A stretch of DNA of 64,000 bases from contig NZ_SHMP01000003.1 in the NCBI RefSeq assembly GCF_004217335.1, positions 992,001 to 1,056,000 of the forward strand, given 5' to 3'. The DNA comes from Natrinema hispanicum. GTDB taxonomy: Archaea > Halobacteriota > Halobacteria > Halobacteriales > Natrialbaceae. Shown in pieces: positions 17,549-26,907 of the stretch. The notes below the pieces were generated by a model, which was not told the origin of the DNA, did not search any database, and was given only the letters and a program-made list of their open reading frames with translations. Position 1 is the first letter of the stretch. Each line of letters begins with the position of its first letter. The position numbers and the translations under genes were made by a program.

Positions 17549-18073
17549 GGGTGAGAGGAGTAAGCCCCCTTCTGTTCATCCCGGCATTCGGCTGAGCGTC
17601 CACGCCGTCCGCGGCGATGCCGCGGGGTGTTCGGGCTACCACGGCGCGGACTTGCACCGGTGAGGGTTCGCCGTTCCATCGATCCTCGGCCGTCAGTGCG
17701 TGGTCGGTCACGTCGAGCGTGACCTGCGGAGTTCAACCGCGAGCAACATGCGACCACGTTCCCTCTGCGGGTTAGCTCCCCTTCCTCTCGGTCGGGTTCG
17801 CGCGCATCATCGGTCGGGCCGAGACGTGTCGTTTCTGTTCCAGAGCCAGCGGTCTCCCGCTCCAGACTTGCGTCCGGTCACCTGCCCGAACAGGTGGGGG
17901 GACTTTCCTCGCGGGCGTTGGGCACCCCGGAGGGTTGGCCAACGTTACGAGCGTGATCCGTCCCGAAGGGACGGCTCACGGTAGGTACGTGGAGCGACTC
18001 GAGGAGTCGGTCCACGAGAGGTAGTCGCGCCGTTGCCGGTGCGACCATCGCGGCAGCCAGGCTCTCTCTCCCA
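17549..18073 (-). ncRNA. rnpB: RNase P RNA
   Basis: The catalytic RNA that removes tRNA 5' leaders. On the minus strand the universally conserved GAGGAAAGTCC lies at 17900-17910 and the 3' conserved ACAGAAGGGGGCTTA at 17561-17575. The distance between them and the many GC-rich hairpins fit an archaeal type A RNA. The 3' strand after GGCTTA (CTCCTCTCACCC) can pair with GGGAGAGAGAG at about 18063-18073, taken as helix P1. A TATA-like CTTATTCGG lies about 25 bases upstream. The exact 5' end is inferred. Confidence 0.9.
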
Positions 18074-18178
18074 GTCATTCTAGGGGCGGTTGCCGAATAA
18101 GTCCCCCGATTGGGACTCCAAAAAGCGCCCATCGACGAATGGAAGCGCTTTAGGACGACTACTGCCATGGTTATCTGT

Positions 18179-18778
18179 ATGTCCCAGGGACAGGGCGTCG
18201 ACCTTTCCTACGAGGACGGTGCACGTGCGGTCGAACTCGCGCGCGAAGCCGTCGACTCCTACGTACGACACGGACAACGAGAACAACCGGGCAGCATGCG
18301 CGAAGCCTTCTACGAGCGAACTGGGGCGTTCGTCCGCCTCGAGTCGACTCGCGGCCGCGGCAGCCTGCGTGGCTGTGCGGGTGGCTACCGCTCTGGCGAC
18401 CAGCTCGGCCACGTCATCGTCGACGCGGCGATCGAAGCCGCCAGTGGGGACTCCTGTGGTTCCGAGGTGAGTCCCTCTGAGCTGTCGAACCTGACGGTCT
18501 CGGTCTGTATCGTCAGAAACGTCGTGCTTACTGACGACCCGCTGGCCGACCTCGAGGTCGGCACCCATGGCGTCGCCGTCGACGGCGGCGAGGGTGGCTG
18601 GCTCTATCCGACGGTCCCAGTTGAAAACGGCTGGACCGCCCGCGAGTATCTCGAGCGTACCTGCCGGAAGGCAAAGCTCGCGCCGGATGCGTGGCAGGAC
18701 GACAACGTCGGCGTCACACTGTTCGAAGGCCAAGTGTTCCGCGAGCGCGAGGCCGACGGTAGCATCGAGCAGGTCTGA
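18179..18778 (+). CDS. AMMECR1 domain protein (TIGR00296 family)
   Basis: A 199-residue protein of the AMMECR1 family, conserved from archaea to humans with no settled biochemical role. The diagnostic segment is RGCAGGYR (with LRGC as the family hallmark) at about residues 60-70, followed by the beta-rich core and GWLYPTVPVENGWTAREYLE. The ATG at 18179 (MSQGQGVDLSYEDG) is preferred over an in-frame ATG at 18110. It is transcribed divergently from RNase P RNA. Confidence 0.92.
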   Translation: MSQGQGVDLSYEDGARAVELAREAVDSYVRHGQREQPGSMREAFYERTGAFVRLESTRGRGSLRGCAGGYRSGDQLGHVIVDAAIEAASGDSCGSEVSPSELSNLTVSVCIVRNVVLTDDPLADLEVGTHGVAVDGGEGGWLYPTVPVENGWTAREYLERTCRKAKLAPDAWQDDNVGVTLFEGQVFREREADGSIEQV

Positions 18779-18846
18779 ACGGGCTCACAGTTCTTCGAGA
18801 CACTCAGTACACCGATAGCAATGCGCAATGCAGTCCGTTCCCGCGT

Positions 18847-19117
18847 CTAGCTCGTGGAGTCACTCGATTCGGCTGCTCGATCGGGGTCCAGCCGCTCGAG
18901 TTTCGTCTCGAGCAGTGCGTTCAGCGCCGCGAACACGTAGTGGACGGTAAACCAGAGGACGAACAGGTTGACGATGAGGATCAGCGGGATCGAGAGCAGT
19001 GTCGGTCCCGGGAGGAGGAGCACCGTACAGACGCCACCGACCGCAAAGACGATGACGAGGCGGATCGCAAGCTGCGTCGCGATTCGAGAGTGTGGGGGGG
19101 TCAGCGGCGGCGACCAT
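18847..19117 (-). pseudogene. Two-TM small membrane protein with a frameshift at a G/C homopolymer
   Basis: A reading frame on the minus strand encodes HSRIATQLAIRLVIVFAVGG, then two strong hydrophobic stretches (VCTVLLLPGPTLLSIPLILI and LFVLWFTVHYVFAALN) and an acidic tail to a TAG at 18847, but has no start codon in frame. An ATG at 19117 (MVAAADPP) is in another frame; removing one base from the run of seven G at 19094-19100 joins them. It is either a sequencing error, a real mutation or slippage. I recognise no family. Confidence 0.6.
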
Positions 19118-19208
19118 CGGTGATCGGTTTTCTCGCGTCCGGCAAAAAGTCAACTATCGTACCTTCGTTGGCGTCTTTTCGCGCTTGCGTCCAGTCCAGT
19201 TCAGGCAG

Positions 19209-20429
19209 CTACCGGTCGGGTGACGGCGTCTTGTAGTCGAATCCGACCGCCTCGGCGTCGGCCAGACACCGCTCGGTCGCCGTCTCGAGGTCGAACTCGC
19301 GGACGATCTCGCCGTCGCGGACCAATGGCTCGAGCAACGATTCACCCTCGGCCGGCCCGTCGCGGTCGGCGAGCGTGACATGGTGGCCGCCGTCGGGGGT
19401 TCGATAGACGTCTTTGACCCCGGAGAGTTTCCCGCGCTTGGAGATGGGTTCGCCGTCTTCGCCGGACTGCGTCCGGCTGCTCGAGGGATCTTCCGATCCC
19501 TCGCTGATTTCGACGATGTCCAGACTGAAGTCCACCGAGTCGGCACCGGTGATGTGACTGCCGACGCCGAAGCCGTCGGCGACGTCGTGCAGTTCCCGGA
19601 TCGTTTCGGGGGTGAGTCCGCCGCTACAGAAGATGTCGACGTCATCGTAGCCCCGTGCGTCGAGGTCCCAGCGCACTTCACGGATGATGTGGCGGAAGTC
19701 GCCGCGTCGGGAGCCTGTCGTGTCGATGCGGACGCCATCTAGATCGTCGCCGAGCGTTTCGGCGGCTAGCAGACTCTCGCTTTTCTCGTCCCAGAAGGTA
19801 TCGACCAGCGCGATCCGCGGCACGTCGTCGCCGACAGCCTCGTCGAACGCCGTCCAAGCCTCGTCTTGGTGGCCCTCGCCGAAACAGAACATGAGTGCGT
19901 GAGGCATCGTTCCGCCTGCCTCGCGGCCGAGGATCTCCCCTGCTGCGACGTGGGAAAAGCCATCAAGTCCGGCGAGCAACGCGGCGCGTTCGACGGTCGC
20001 CGCGATCGACGGGTGGACGTGGCGCGCACCGAACGACAACACCAGTGACTCGGGCGCTGCCAGTCTGGTCTCGAGTGCGGCCGTCGCGAAGCCACTCGGC
20101 TGGGAGAGAAAGCCGAGCAGCGAGGTTTCGAGTGCAGCGAACTCGAGGTACGGGCCTTCGATTCGGAGGACGGGGCCGCCGTCGAACAGCTGGCCGTCGG
20201 GAAGCGCGTCGATGTCGACGGCCCGGCCCTCAAAGAGCGTCGCCACGTCTTTCACGCCGGTGAAAACCTCGAACTCCCCGGTCGGGAACTGGTCGGCGGT
20301 CACTTCGGCGACGACGTGGGGGTTTTTCCCCGCGTGCTCGAGCGTGGCCCGCGTGCGCTCGAAGTAGGCATCAGTCGCGTCCCCCTCGAGAATCGCCTCC
20401 GAGGGCACGGTTCCGAACGGATTTGACAT
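19209..20429 (-). CDS. pncB: Nicotinate phosphoribosyltransferase
   Basis: This enzyme converts nicotinic acid and PRPP to nicotinate mononucleotide in NAD salvage. The 406-residue protein has the archaeal short form with LSFGARHVHPS (about residue 130), ALVDTFWDEK (about 210), VRIDTTGSRRGDF and the phosphate loop IFCSGGLTPETIREL (about 270). A linker near residues 313-330 (SEDPSSSRTQSGED) is variable. Its partner nicotinamidase lies 6.5 kb away at 26908. Confidence 0.95.
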   Translation of the reverse strand: MSNPFGTVPSEAILEGDATDAYFERTRATLEHAGKNPHVVAEVTADQFPTGEFEVFTGVKDVATLFEGRAVDIDALPDGQLFDGGPVLRIEGPYLEFAALETSLLGFLSQPSGFATAALETRLAAPESLVLSFGARHVHPSIAATVERAALLAGLDGFSHVAAGEILGREAGGTMPHALMFCFGEGHQDEAWTAFDEAVGDDVPRIALVDTFWDEKSESLLAAETLGDDLDGVRIDTTGSRRGDFRHIIREVRWDLDARGYDDVDIFCSGGLTPETIRELHDVADGFGVGSHITGADSVDFSLDIVEISEGSEDPSSSRTQSGEDGEPISKRGKLSGVKDVYRTPDGGHHVTLADRDGPAEGESLLEPLVRDGEIVREFDLETATERCLADAEAVGFDYKTPSPDR

Positions 20430-20568
20430 ATCGCCGATTTCCCGCGGGAAGCAAAAAAGCTACCCGTCTGCCGGCGCGCAACGGCGATGAACGGTCGCCG
20501 TCGATTCGATGTGGAAGCGTGTCCGACGCAACCAGTCGATTGAATGAGAAATATTGCGAGGACGGTCG

Positions 20569-22224
20569 CTATCGCCTGCGGCCGACGGCGAGCCAGACAC
20601 CCATTCCGAACACCGTGACTGCGATCGCGCCGACCACGGCTGTCATTCCGAAGCCGGCGGTCGCTTCGGGCGCGGCACCGGCGTCGACGTTCGACAGCGC
20701 TGCCACCGATGGGGCGCGGACGATCGTCGCCGTCGTCCCGTTTCGCTCGAAATAGTACGCGCCCGAGTAGCCGCCATCGTCGATTACAAACGTGTTTTGA
20801 CGGGCGGTGACGGGCTCGGCACCGTGGTTCTCGAGCAGTTCTCGATACCCCTCGAGGAACTCGCCGGTATCCTCGGTCGACTGCCACTCCGTTCGCCAGA
20901 CGTAGCCAGCCTTGCCCGCCGCGGCGGTGGGGTCGGTCGCGTTGTCGATTTCGTCGGTGGTGTAGATAACCAGTTTGTCGCCGGCCCAGCCGTCGGTGAC
21001 GGTGTGATCGTAGTTGAACCCACGCCCGCCGCCCATGACGTCGAGATCGGTCCCGTCGAGCACCGACGGTTGCTCCTGAGTCATCGCGTCAGCGGCGAAC
21101 ATCGCCACCATCCCTGCTTCGCCGATAGTGTCGTTTGCCACTGCACCATCGACGGTGAGCTGTCGCCAGCCATCGCTCGAGCGGTCGGGGACCGAGACGG
21201 TGGCCGGCTCGCGCTCGGAGCCGGGGTGGATGACTGCCGACGTGGTCGCCGGCGGCTCGTCGTAGGCCGCGTTGACTGCCGACCAGCCCTCGCCTTGCTG
21301 GCGCAGGTAGTCGACGTAGTCTGGCCCGTCGCTGTAGGGCTGGTAGATAGCGAAGTAGATGCCCCAATTGACGTCGAATTGGCCGGATCCCCGGTCGCTA
21401 CGGGGTGTAAGACAGTCCCACGTGACACCACAGCGCCGCTCGTATTCGCGTTCGACCCAGCTCGCATCGCCTTCGATCAACCCTTTCGTCGCTAGGGTCG
21501 CGTCCTGTGTCGAGCCGTTGAGCTCCGAGAGGTTGAACCGCTGGTCTTGCAGGACATGGACGAGCTCGTGGCCGAGCGTGAGTTCGTCCAACGCCGGTGT
21601 TTCGGGATTTTCGGAGACGATCACGATCTCGTCAGTCTCGGGATCGTAGTAGCCCTTGACGGCACCGCCGTACACTGTCTTGGTCGCGTTGACCGCAGTC
21701 GTGTCCCGGCCGACGATAAACAACGCTTCGTAGCCGATGTTCTGTTCTACCCGCTCGGCTGTCGTATAGTTCTCGAAGCGCTCGTCGTTGGTCTGCCGGT
21801 AGGTTTCGCGGGAGACGACGTCGACGGCGACTCCCTCTTTGAACGTTTGGTCCCGCAGTACCTCGACGCGGGCCATCGCTCGGTAGACGATAGGCTCGAG
21901 GTCGTCATCGTCGACGACTGCGTCCGACTGGTTGTCGACTGGGAGATCGTCGTCGTACCAGTAGCCTTCGACGTAGCCGACGGTGTTCTCGGTCGATGGG
22001 TTCTCGGGACGGTCGTCCGGTGGGGCGACCGCGGCGGTCGTGGCCGTGGTCGATTCCAGACGAGGGATCGGTTCGGCTCGATCGACAGTGGCGGCAGTCG
22101 TCCCGCTGGAAGCTGCGGTCGTGCTGGCTGCGAGGACCGGGCCAGCGAGGCCGCTTGTCACCAGCGCTCCGGCGAGGATCAGGACGAGGAGGGCGACGGA
22201 CGTGCGGGGGCGCGTCGATGGCAT
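20569..22224 (-). CDS. HVO_1808-type exported protein with HExxH motif and C-terminal anchor
   Basis: A 551-residue surface protein. An N-terminal signal peptide (about residues 8-32), a Thr/Ala-rich linker, a central domain with LTLGHELVHVLQDQ (about residues 223-236), which is an HExxH zinc-protease motif, and EGDASWVERE some 30 residues later that may give the third ligand. The C-terminus has an Ala/Gly-rich membrane helix preceded by ATAGFG and ending GRRR, resembling archaeosortase-type tripartite sorting signals. I place it in the haloarchaeal HVO_1808 family. Proteolytic activity is inferred. Confidence 0.8.
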   Translation of the reverse strand: MPSTRPRTSVALLVLILAGALVTSGLAGPVLAASTTAASSGTTAATVDRAEPIPRLESTTATTAAVAPPDDRPENPSTENTVGYVEGYWYDDDLPVDNQSDAVVDDDDLEPIVYRAMARVEVLRDQTFKEGVAVDVVSRETYRQTNDERFENYTTAERVEQNIGYEALFIVGRDTTAVNATKTVYGGAVKGYYDPETDEIVIVSENPETPALDELTLGHELVHVLQDQRFNLSELNGSTQDATLATKGLIEGDASWVEREYERRCGVTWDCLTPRSDRGSGQFDVNWGIYFAIYQPYSDGPDYVDYLRQQGEGWSAVNAAYDEPPATTSAVIHPGSEREPATVSVPDRSSDGWRQLTVDGAVANDTIGEAGMVAMFAADAMTQEQPSVLDGTDLDVMGGGRGFNYDHTVTDGWAGDKLVIYTTDEIDNATDPTAAAGKAGYVWRTEWQSTEDTGEFLEGYRELLENHGAEPVTARQNTFVIDDGGYSGAYYFERNGTTATIVRAPSVAALSNVDAGAAPEATAGFGMTAVVGAIAVTVFGMGVWLAVGRRR

Positions 22225-22285
22225 CTGACGTGACTAGTGACCCATTTGAATAGAAGTGCAAAAAGCACGACGGTCAGACCGCCAC

Positions 22286-23305
22286 TCACTCGGCGTCGGT
22301 CGACGCGGCCCGCCGGCCAAGCAGGACGCTTAGAACCGCAGCCACGAGGCCGGCCAGCAGGGCGAGCCCTCGCCGATGCATCGACGCCTGCAGCTGGTAA
22401 CTCCGGTCACGCGCCCGATCGTCGAACGGGCCGTGTGCACCGAAGTCGCTCGATACCGGTTCGTGAAGATTGTGCGCTCGATCGGGATCGATCGGCTCGT
22501 CGGTCTGCTGGGAGTCGTAGCCACCGCGTGCGAGATAGGTGTCGAGCCGCCGCGGCATGATTCGGTTGCCGAGAATCGCTTTCACTGTCGATCGGCCGAC
22601 CCAGAACTCGTCTTTGTCGTGATCGACAGCCCATCGGATCGCACGCGCGGCGACTTCCGGCTGATAGATCGGCGGCACCGGCTGTGGTTCCTTCGACATC
22701 CGGCTTTTCGACCACTCGAACTGCGGAGTGTTCATCGCAGGCATCTGCACCATCGATAGCTGGACGTCACAGTCGTCGTGGATGAGCTCCGTTCGAACCG
22801 ATTCAGTAAACCCCTGAATCGCGTGTTTCGCGCCGCAGTAGGCCGATTGCAGGGGAATGCCCCGATACGCCAGCGCCGAGCCAACCTGGACGATCGTGCC
22901 CTCGTCGCGGGGGCGCATCCGCTCGAGTGCAGCCTGCGTCCCATAGACGTACCCCAGATACGTGACCTCGGTGACGCGGCGGTAGTCGTCGGCAGACATC
23001 TCCGCGGCCGGCGAGAACACCGAGACCATCGCGTTGTTCACCCAGACATCGATCGGGCCGAACGCATCCTCGACAGTTTCGGCCGCATCTGCAACCGCGC
23101 CGGGATCGGCAACGTCCGTCGGGACGACGACTGCCTCGCCGCCGGCTTGTTCGACATCCTCGCGTGCGGCCTCGAGGCCGTCTTCACCGCGTGCGAGCAA
23201 GCCGACTTTCGCGCCGCGGTCGGCGAACGTGCGAGCGGTAGCTCGTCCGACGCCGGCCGATGCGCCTGTGACGACGACGACTTCGGAGTCTGTTGCGTCT
23301 GACAT
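22286..23305 (-). CDS. Short-chain dehydrogenase/reductase with C-terminal TM
   Basis: An SDR-family NAD(P) oxidoreductase of 339 residues. The nucleotide motif is VVVVTGASAGVG (about residues 8-20), NNA at about 90, and catalytic YxxxK in SAYCGAKHAI (about 153-162). The last 30 residues contain a hydrophobic helix (GLALLAGLVAAVLSVLLG), which suggests membrane attachment. It begins two bases after the VKOR/SPW gene and is the last of a three-gene operon. Substrate unknown. Confidence 0.92.
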   Translation of the reverse strand: MSDATDSEVVVVTGASAGVGRATARTFADRGAKVGLLARGEDGLEAAREDVEQAGGEAVVVPTDVADPGAVADAAETVEDAFGPIDVWVNNAMVSVFSPAAEMSADDYRRVTEVTYLGYVYGTQAALERMRPRDEGTIVQVGSALAYRGIPLQSAYCGAKHAIQGFTESVRTELIHDDCDVQLSMVQMPAMNTPQFEWSKSRMSKEPQPVPPIYQPEVAARAIRWAVDHDKDEFWVGRSTVKAILGNRIMPRRLDTYLARGGYDSQQTDEPIDPDRAHNLHEPVSSDFGAHGPFDDRARDRSYQLQASMHRRGLALLAGLVAAVLSVLLGRRAASTDAE

Positions 23306-23307
23306 GG

Positions 23308-24786
23308 TTAGCTACTGAGGGGGTTCAGTCGATCGACCGTCTCGAGGGTGGCATACTGCTCCCAGCCGCCGTAACGGTCCTCGAACGAGCCGCGGGGGAC
23401 GCTGAGCAACACCACGAGCCCACCGGCGACGACGGCGTTGATCGCGGCGAGCGTCGGGACACCAGTGGCCAGCCACGGGGCGACGGCGATCCAGGCGGCC
23501 AGCGGAACGTTCAGGAATCGGATCGCGCGGGCGGGCTCTGCAGTCGCGATCACGGTAAAGGAGACAACCAGCGAGCCGACCAGGTGGCTGCTGTCGGCCA
23601 TGAAGCCGGTCGTCCCGAAAACGGTCGGCGAGAGCATGAGCCACGCGCCGAGTGCCATCGCGGCCAGCAGCGTCCACGGGATCGAGACGCCCCAGAACGG
23701 CTCGCCGATCGGTGAGTCGCCGATCGGTCGCTCCGAGGCTTCGTCGACGCCGGACTCGTCTTCGGTGATCGTCCCGCCCATCCAGAAGGCGGTCCAGAGG
23801 CTATCGCCCCGGCGCGTCAGCCGGACGAGGTACTGGCCCATCGCGACGACCTCGTCGACCGTCAGCGAAATCATCCACAGCATGCCGAAGGCCGAGAGAA
23901 GACAGAGGGTACACCACGTCCCGACCATGATCGGCTGCATGATCACCAATAGCACCTGGATGAAGCCGAGCGGGATCACGACGACGCCGAAGAACGCGAC
24001 CATCCACGGCATCGTCCGCCAGCGCCGCCGGTCGCCCATGAAGCCCATCAGCGCCTCGACCGAGTAAGCCACCGCGCCGAGGCCGGCGTCGGAGACGGGG
24101 AACGCCTTCGACACCTTCGACGTGAGGATCTGCTCGGAGCCCGATCCGTAGATCGGATCCCAGACGCTACCGATGTAGCCCAGTTGGAAGGCGGCCATGT
24201 ACCACGAGGCGACGAAGCCGAAGATCCCGAGCGCGATCAGCGGCGCACGCTGTGTGCCCGTCGAGGGGTTGTACGACCAGCCCGGCGGAACGGCCGGCCC
24301 ATCCATCTCCGAGCGCATCACGATCAGGACCGAGAACGTGATCACCATGATGCCGACGAGGCCGCTGTTCGCGTAGGCCGCTGCCGTCGGTGCCCAAAAG
24401 GCGATCGGCGCGAACACCAGCCACAGGCCGACGAAGCCGTTGGCGTAGTTCGCGTAGCCACTCTCGCGGACGATGGTGAGTCCGGCGAGCGCGACGAGGA
24501 CGAGCCCGCTCACCACGCTGTTCCAGAACACCAGCGCGCTCTCGTAGCCGAGTGCCGGCGCGGTCGCGATGAGCCAGATCCCAAGCGAGACGACGGCGTA
24601 CTGGGGCCAGATCTCTTTCGTCGGGTGCGCGAGCATCATCTCGCCCGGCCGCATCGAGTCGCCGTCCTGTCCGTCGGCCTCGTCTCGGTTTCTGTCGCCG
24701 CCGTCGGCCCGCAAGCGGCGCTTACGCGCGTCGGTCGTGTCAGCGGTCCGTTCGTCGGTCGAGTCGTGGGTGCGATCGTCACTCAT
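23308..24786 (-). CDS. Vitamin K epoxide reductase / SPW-repeat membrane protein
   Basis: A 492-residue polytopic protein. After an Arg/Asp-rich cytosolic N-terminus (about 50 residues), four helices carry SPW-type motifs (FAPIAFWAPTAAAYANS), then a VKOR-like block with the redox pair GTWCTLCLLSAF (about residue 275), then another SPW-like block (LMLSPTVFGTTG). VKOR domains reoxidise disulfide-forming partners, so a role in extracytoplasmic thiol chemistry is likely. It lies 6 bases after the GH15 gene and 2 bases before the SDR gene. Confidence 0.85.
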   Translation of the reverse strand: MSDDRTHDSTDERTADTTDARKRRLRADGGDRNRDEADGQDGDSMRPGEMMLAHPTKEIWPQYAVVSLGIWLIATAPALGYESALVFWNSVVSGLVLVALAGLTIVRESGYANYANGFVGLWLVFAPIAFWAPTAAAYANSGLVGIMVITFSVLIVMRSEMDGPAVPPGWSYNPSTGTQRAPLIALGIFGFVASWYMAAFQLGYIGSVWDPIYGSGSEQILTSKVSKAFPVSDAGLGAVAYSVEALMGFMGDRRRWRTMPWMVAFFGVVVIPLGFIQVLLVIMQPIMVGTWCTLCLLSAFGMLWMISLTVDEVVAMGQYLVRLTRRGDSLWTAFWMGGTITEDESGVDEASERPIGDSPIGEPFWGVSIPWTLLAAMALGAWLMLSPTVFGTTGFMADSSHLVGSLVVSFTVIATAEPARAIRFLNVPLAAWIAVAPWLATGVPTLAAINAVVAGGLVVLLSVPRGSFEDRYGGWEQYATLETVDRLNPLSS

Positions 24787-24792
24787 TGTCTC

Positions 24793-26700
24793 TCACTCCG
24801 TGTCGGTCGGTCGGCGGATGATCTCCGCGCTCGAGTCGAGGGCTGTGAGCGACTCGTCGCGGCCGAGCGGTGCCGGTGTGTCCGGCGATGGGGCGCTCGA
24901 GCCGGCTGTATCGGCCAGCGAGAGTGCGCCGTTGATGAGTCCGATGTGGCTGTACGCCTGTGGGTAGTTCCCGCGCTGGTCGCCGGTTTCGGGATCGACC
25001 GCCTCGGCCAGCAGTCCGAGCGGACTGGCGTACTCGAGGATCGCCTCGAAGCGCGCTGTCGCCTCGTCGGTTCGCCCCGCGAGTGCGAGTGCGGTGACGA
25101 GCCACAGCGAGGTGACGACGAACGGGCTGTCGGTGCCCGACAGGCCGTCGTCACCCTCATAGCGCCGGACGAGGCCGTCGTCGGTCGCCAACCGGTCGAT
25201 CGTCGCGTCGATTGTCCCTTGCACGCGGTCGTCATCAGGTGGGAGGAAGCCGACGACCGGAACGAGCAGGTTCGCCGAATCGAGCGTGTCCTCGTCGCCG
25301 AACGTCCGGACGAAGCTGTTCGCACGGTCGCTGACTCCGCGCTTGAGGATCGCCGCTCGAACGTCCGCGCGACACGTCCGCCAGCGCTCGAGGGGCGCGT
25401 CGATGCCGTCGGCGGCTTCGGCCAGCTTGATTCCGCGGTCCAGTGCGGTCCAGCACATGACCTTCGAGTAGACGAACTGCTCTGGATCGCTTCGGACCTC
25501 CCAGATGCCCGCGTCAGGTTCGTCCCAGCTCGCACAGACGTAGTCGATGAGGTCGCGCATGACTTCCCAGTCGTTGGGTGTCACAGCCTCGCCGTAGCGG
25601 ATTGCCTCGTAGATCGCGAGGATCAGTTCGCCGTAGACATCGAGCTGGTGCTGATTACGGGCCGCGTTGCCAACGCGGACGGGGGCGGAGCCGCGATAGC
25701 CCTCGAGGTGATCGAGGACGCGTTCCTCGAAGTCGCTGCTGCCGTGGAGGCCGTAGACCGGCGGCACCGCGGCAGGATCGTGCTCGCGACAGTGGTCGAG
25801 ACACAGCTGGAAGTACGACTGTGCCTCTGCGAGATGACCGAGTTCGGCCAGCGCTCGGACGGTGAAGGCCGCGTCGCGGATCCAGTTGTACCGGTAGTCC
25901 CAGTTACGGACGCCACCGAGGTCCTCGGGCAGCGATGTGGTCGGAGCCGCACACACTGCGCCACTTTGCCGGTGGATGAGCAGTTTGAGGACGAGCGACG
26001 AGCGAACGGCGAGGTCGTGCCACTGGTCACCGACGGGACAGTCCGTCCCGTTGCAGTCGTGGCTCCACTCCCGCCAGTAGTCGACGGTTCGCTGAAGCGT
26101 CTCCCGGTGTGCGGCCGGCGCAAGCGGGACTCCCTCGCCGTAGCCGAGCACCAGCCAGCATCGCTCGTCGGCCTCGAGTCTCACCGTCGCGCTCGCTGCG
26201 TGGCCGCCGGCCGACGGCTCGATCGGAAGGTCGCTCGAGAGGACTGCCCGACCGCTGTCGCCGGTCGCAACCACGCCATCCCCTGTCGACTCGACTTCGG
26301 GAATCTCTCGCGCGTAGTCGAACCGGGGTTCGAATCGTATCTCGAGTTCGAGCGGCCCGTCTGCACACTCGAGTCGCCGGTAGACGGCAGGCGGCGGGTC
26401 GTCCGACTCGGTCGCCTCCGCAACGGGCATGAAGTCCGTCACCGTCGCTTCCCCGCTGGCGGCCCGGAACGTCGTCTCGAGGACGTTCGTCCGGTCGCGA
26501 TACCGCTGGACGGAGTCGAACGATCCCGTTGGCCGGACGGCAAAGTGGCCGCCGCGGTCGGCATCGAGCAGCGCGGCGAAGACACTCGGCGACTCGACGT
26601 GTGGGAGTGGACACCAGTCGATCGAACCGTCGCGACCGACGAGGGCGACCGTGTTTCCGTCGCCGATCACGCCGTACTCAGCGAGGCGGTTGTATTGCAT
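24793..26700 (-). CDS. Glycoside hydrolase family 15 protein (glucoamylase/trehalase-like)
   Basis: A roughly 635-residue GH15 enzyme. It has the N-terminal beta-domain starting IGDGNTVALVGRDGSIDWCP, then the (alpha/alpha)6 barrel with GVRNWDYRYNWIRDAAFT (about residues 265-282), PDAGIWEVR (general acid region, about 400) and EAVDPETGDQRGNYPQAYSH (general base region, about 570). Whether it cleaves trehalose, maltose or dextran is undetermined. No signal peptide is seen, so it is cytosolic. The ATG at 26700 is preferred; a GTG at 26706 is also in frame. First gene of the operon. Confidence 0.92.
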   Translation of the reverse strand: MQYNRLAEYGVIGDGNTVALVGRDGSIDWCPLPHVESPSVFAALLDADRGGHFAVRPTGSFDSVQRYRDRTNVLETTFRAASGEATVTDFMPVAEATESDDPPPAVYRRLECADGPLELEIRFEPRFDYAREIPEVESTGDGVVATGDSGRAVLSSDLPIEPSAGGHAASATVRLEADERCWLVLGYGEGVPLAPAAHRETLQRTVDYWREWSHDCNGTDCPVGDQWHDLAVRSSLVLKLLIHRQSGAVCAAPTTSLPEDLGGVRNWDYRYNWIRDAAFTVRALAELGHLAEAQSYFQLCLDHCREHDPAAVPPVYGLHGSSDFEERVLDHLEGYRGSAPVRVGNAARNQHQLDVYGELILAIYEAIRYGEAVTPNDWEVMRDLIDYVCASWDEPDAGIWEVRSDPEQFVYSKVMCWTALDRGIKLAEAADGIDAPLERWRTCRADVRAAILKRGVSDRANSFVRTFGDEDTLDSANLLVPVVGFLPPDDDRVQGTIDATIDRLATDDGLVRRYEGDDGLSGTDSPFVVTSLWLVTALALAGRTDEATARFEAILEYASPLGLLAEAVDPETGDQRGNYPQAYSHIGLINGALSLADTAGSSAPSPDTPAPLGRDESLTALDSSAEIIRRPTDTE

Positions 26701-26907
26701 GCTCACATCTCGTTGGTCAGTTCGCGCACGGACCGTGCCGAGTCACGAATAACCGTTCCAGCGCGTTCCCTATTCGGCAGTCACATGAAAGGGCGGCTCG
26801 TGGTCGCGACGGATGCGCTGTGGCTCACGCGAGAACGACGAACCCGCGGTCCTGCACCGAAGCGGACACGAACGTTTTCACGGCTCCGCCCGTACGACCG
26901 CCTAGCT

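Noticed and set aside
17427..17757. Two minus-strand frames near 17.5 kb
   Set aside because: They lie inside or across the RNase P RNA and a repeat, and encode no recognisable protein.
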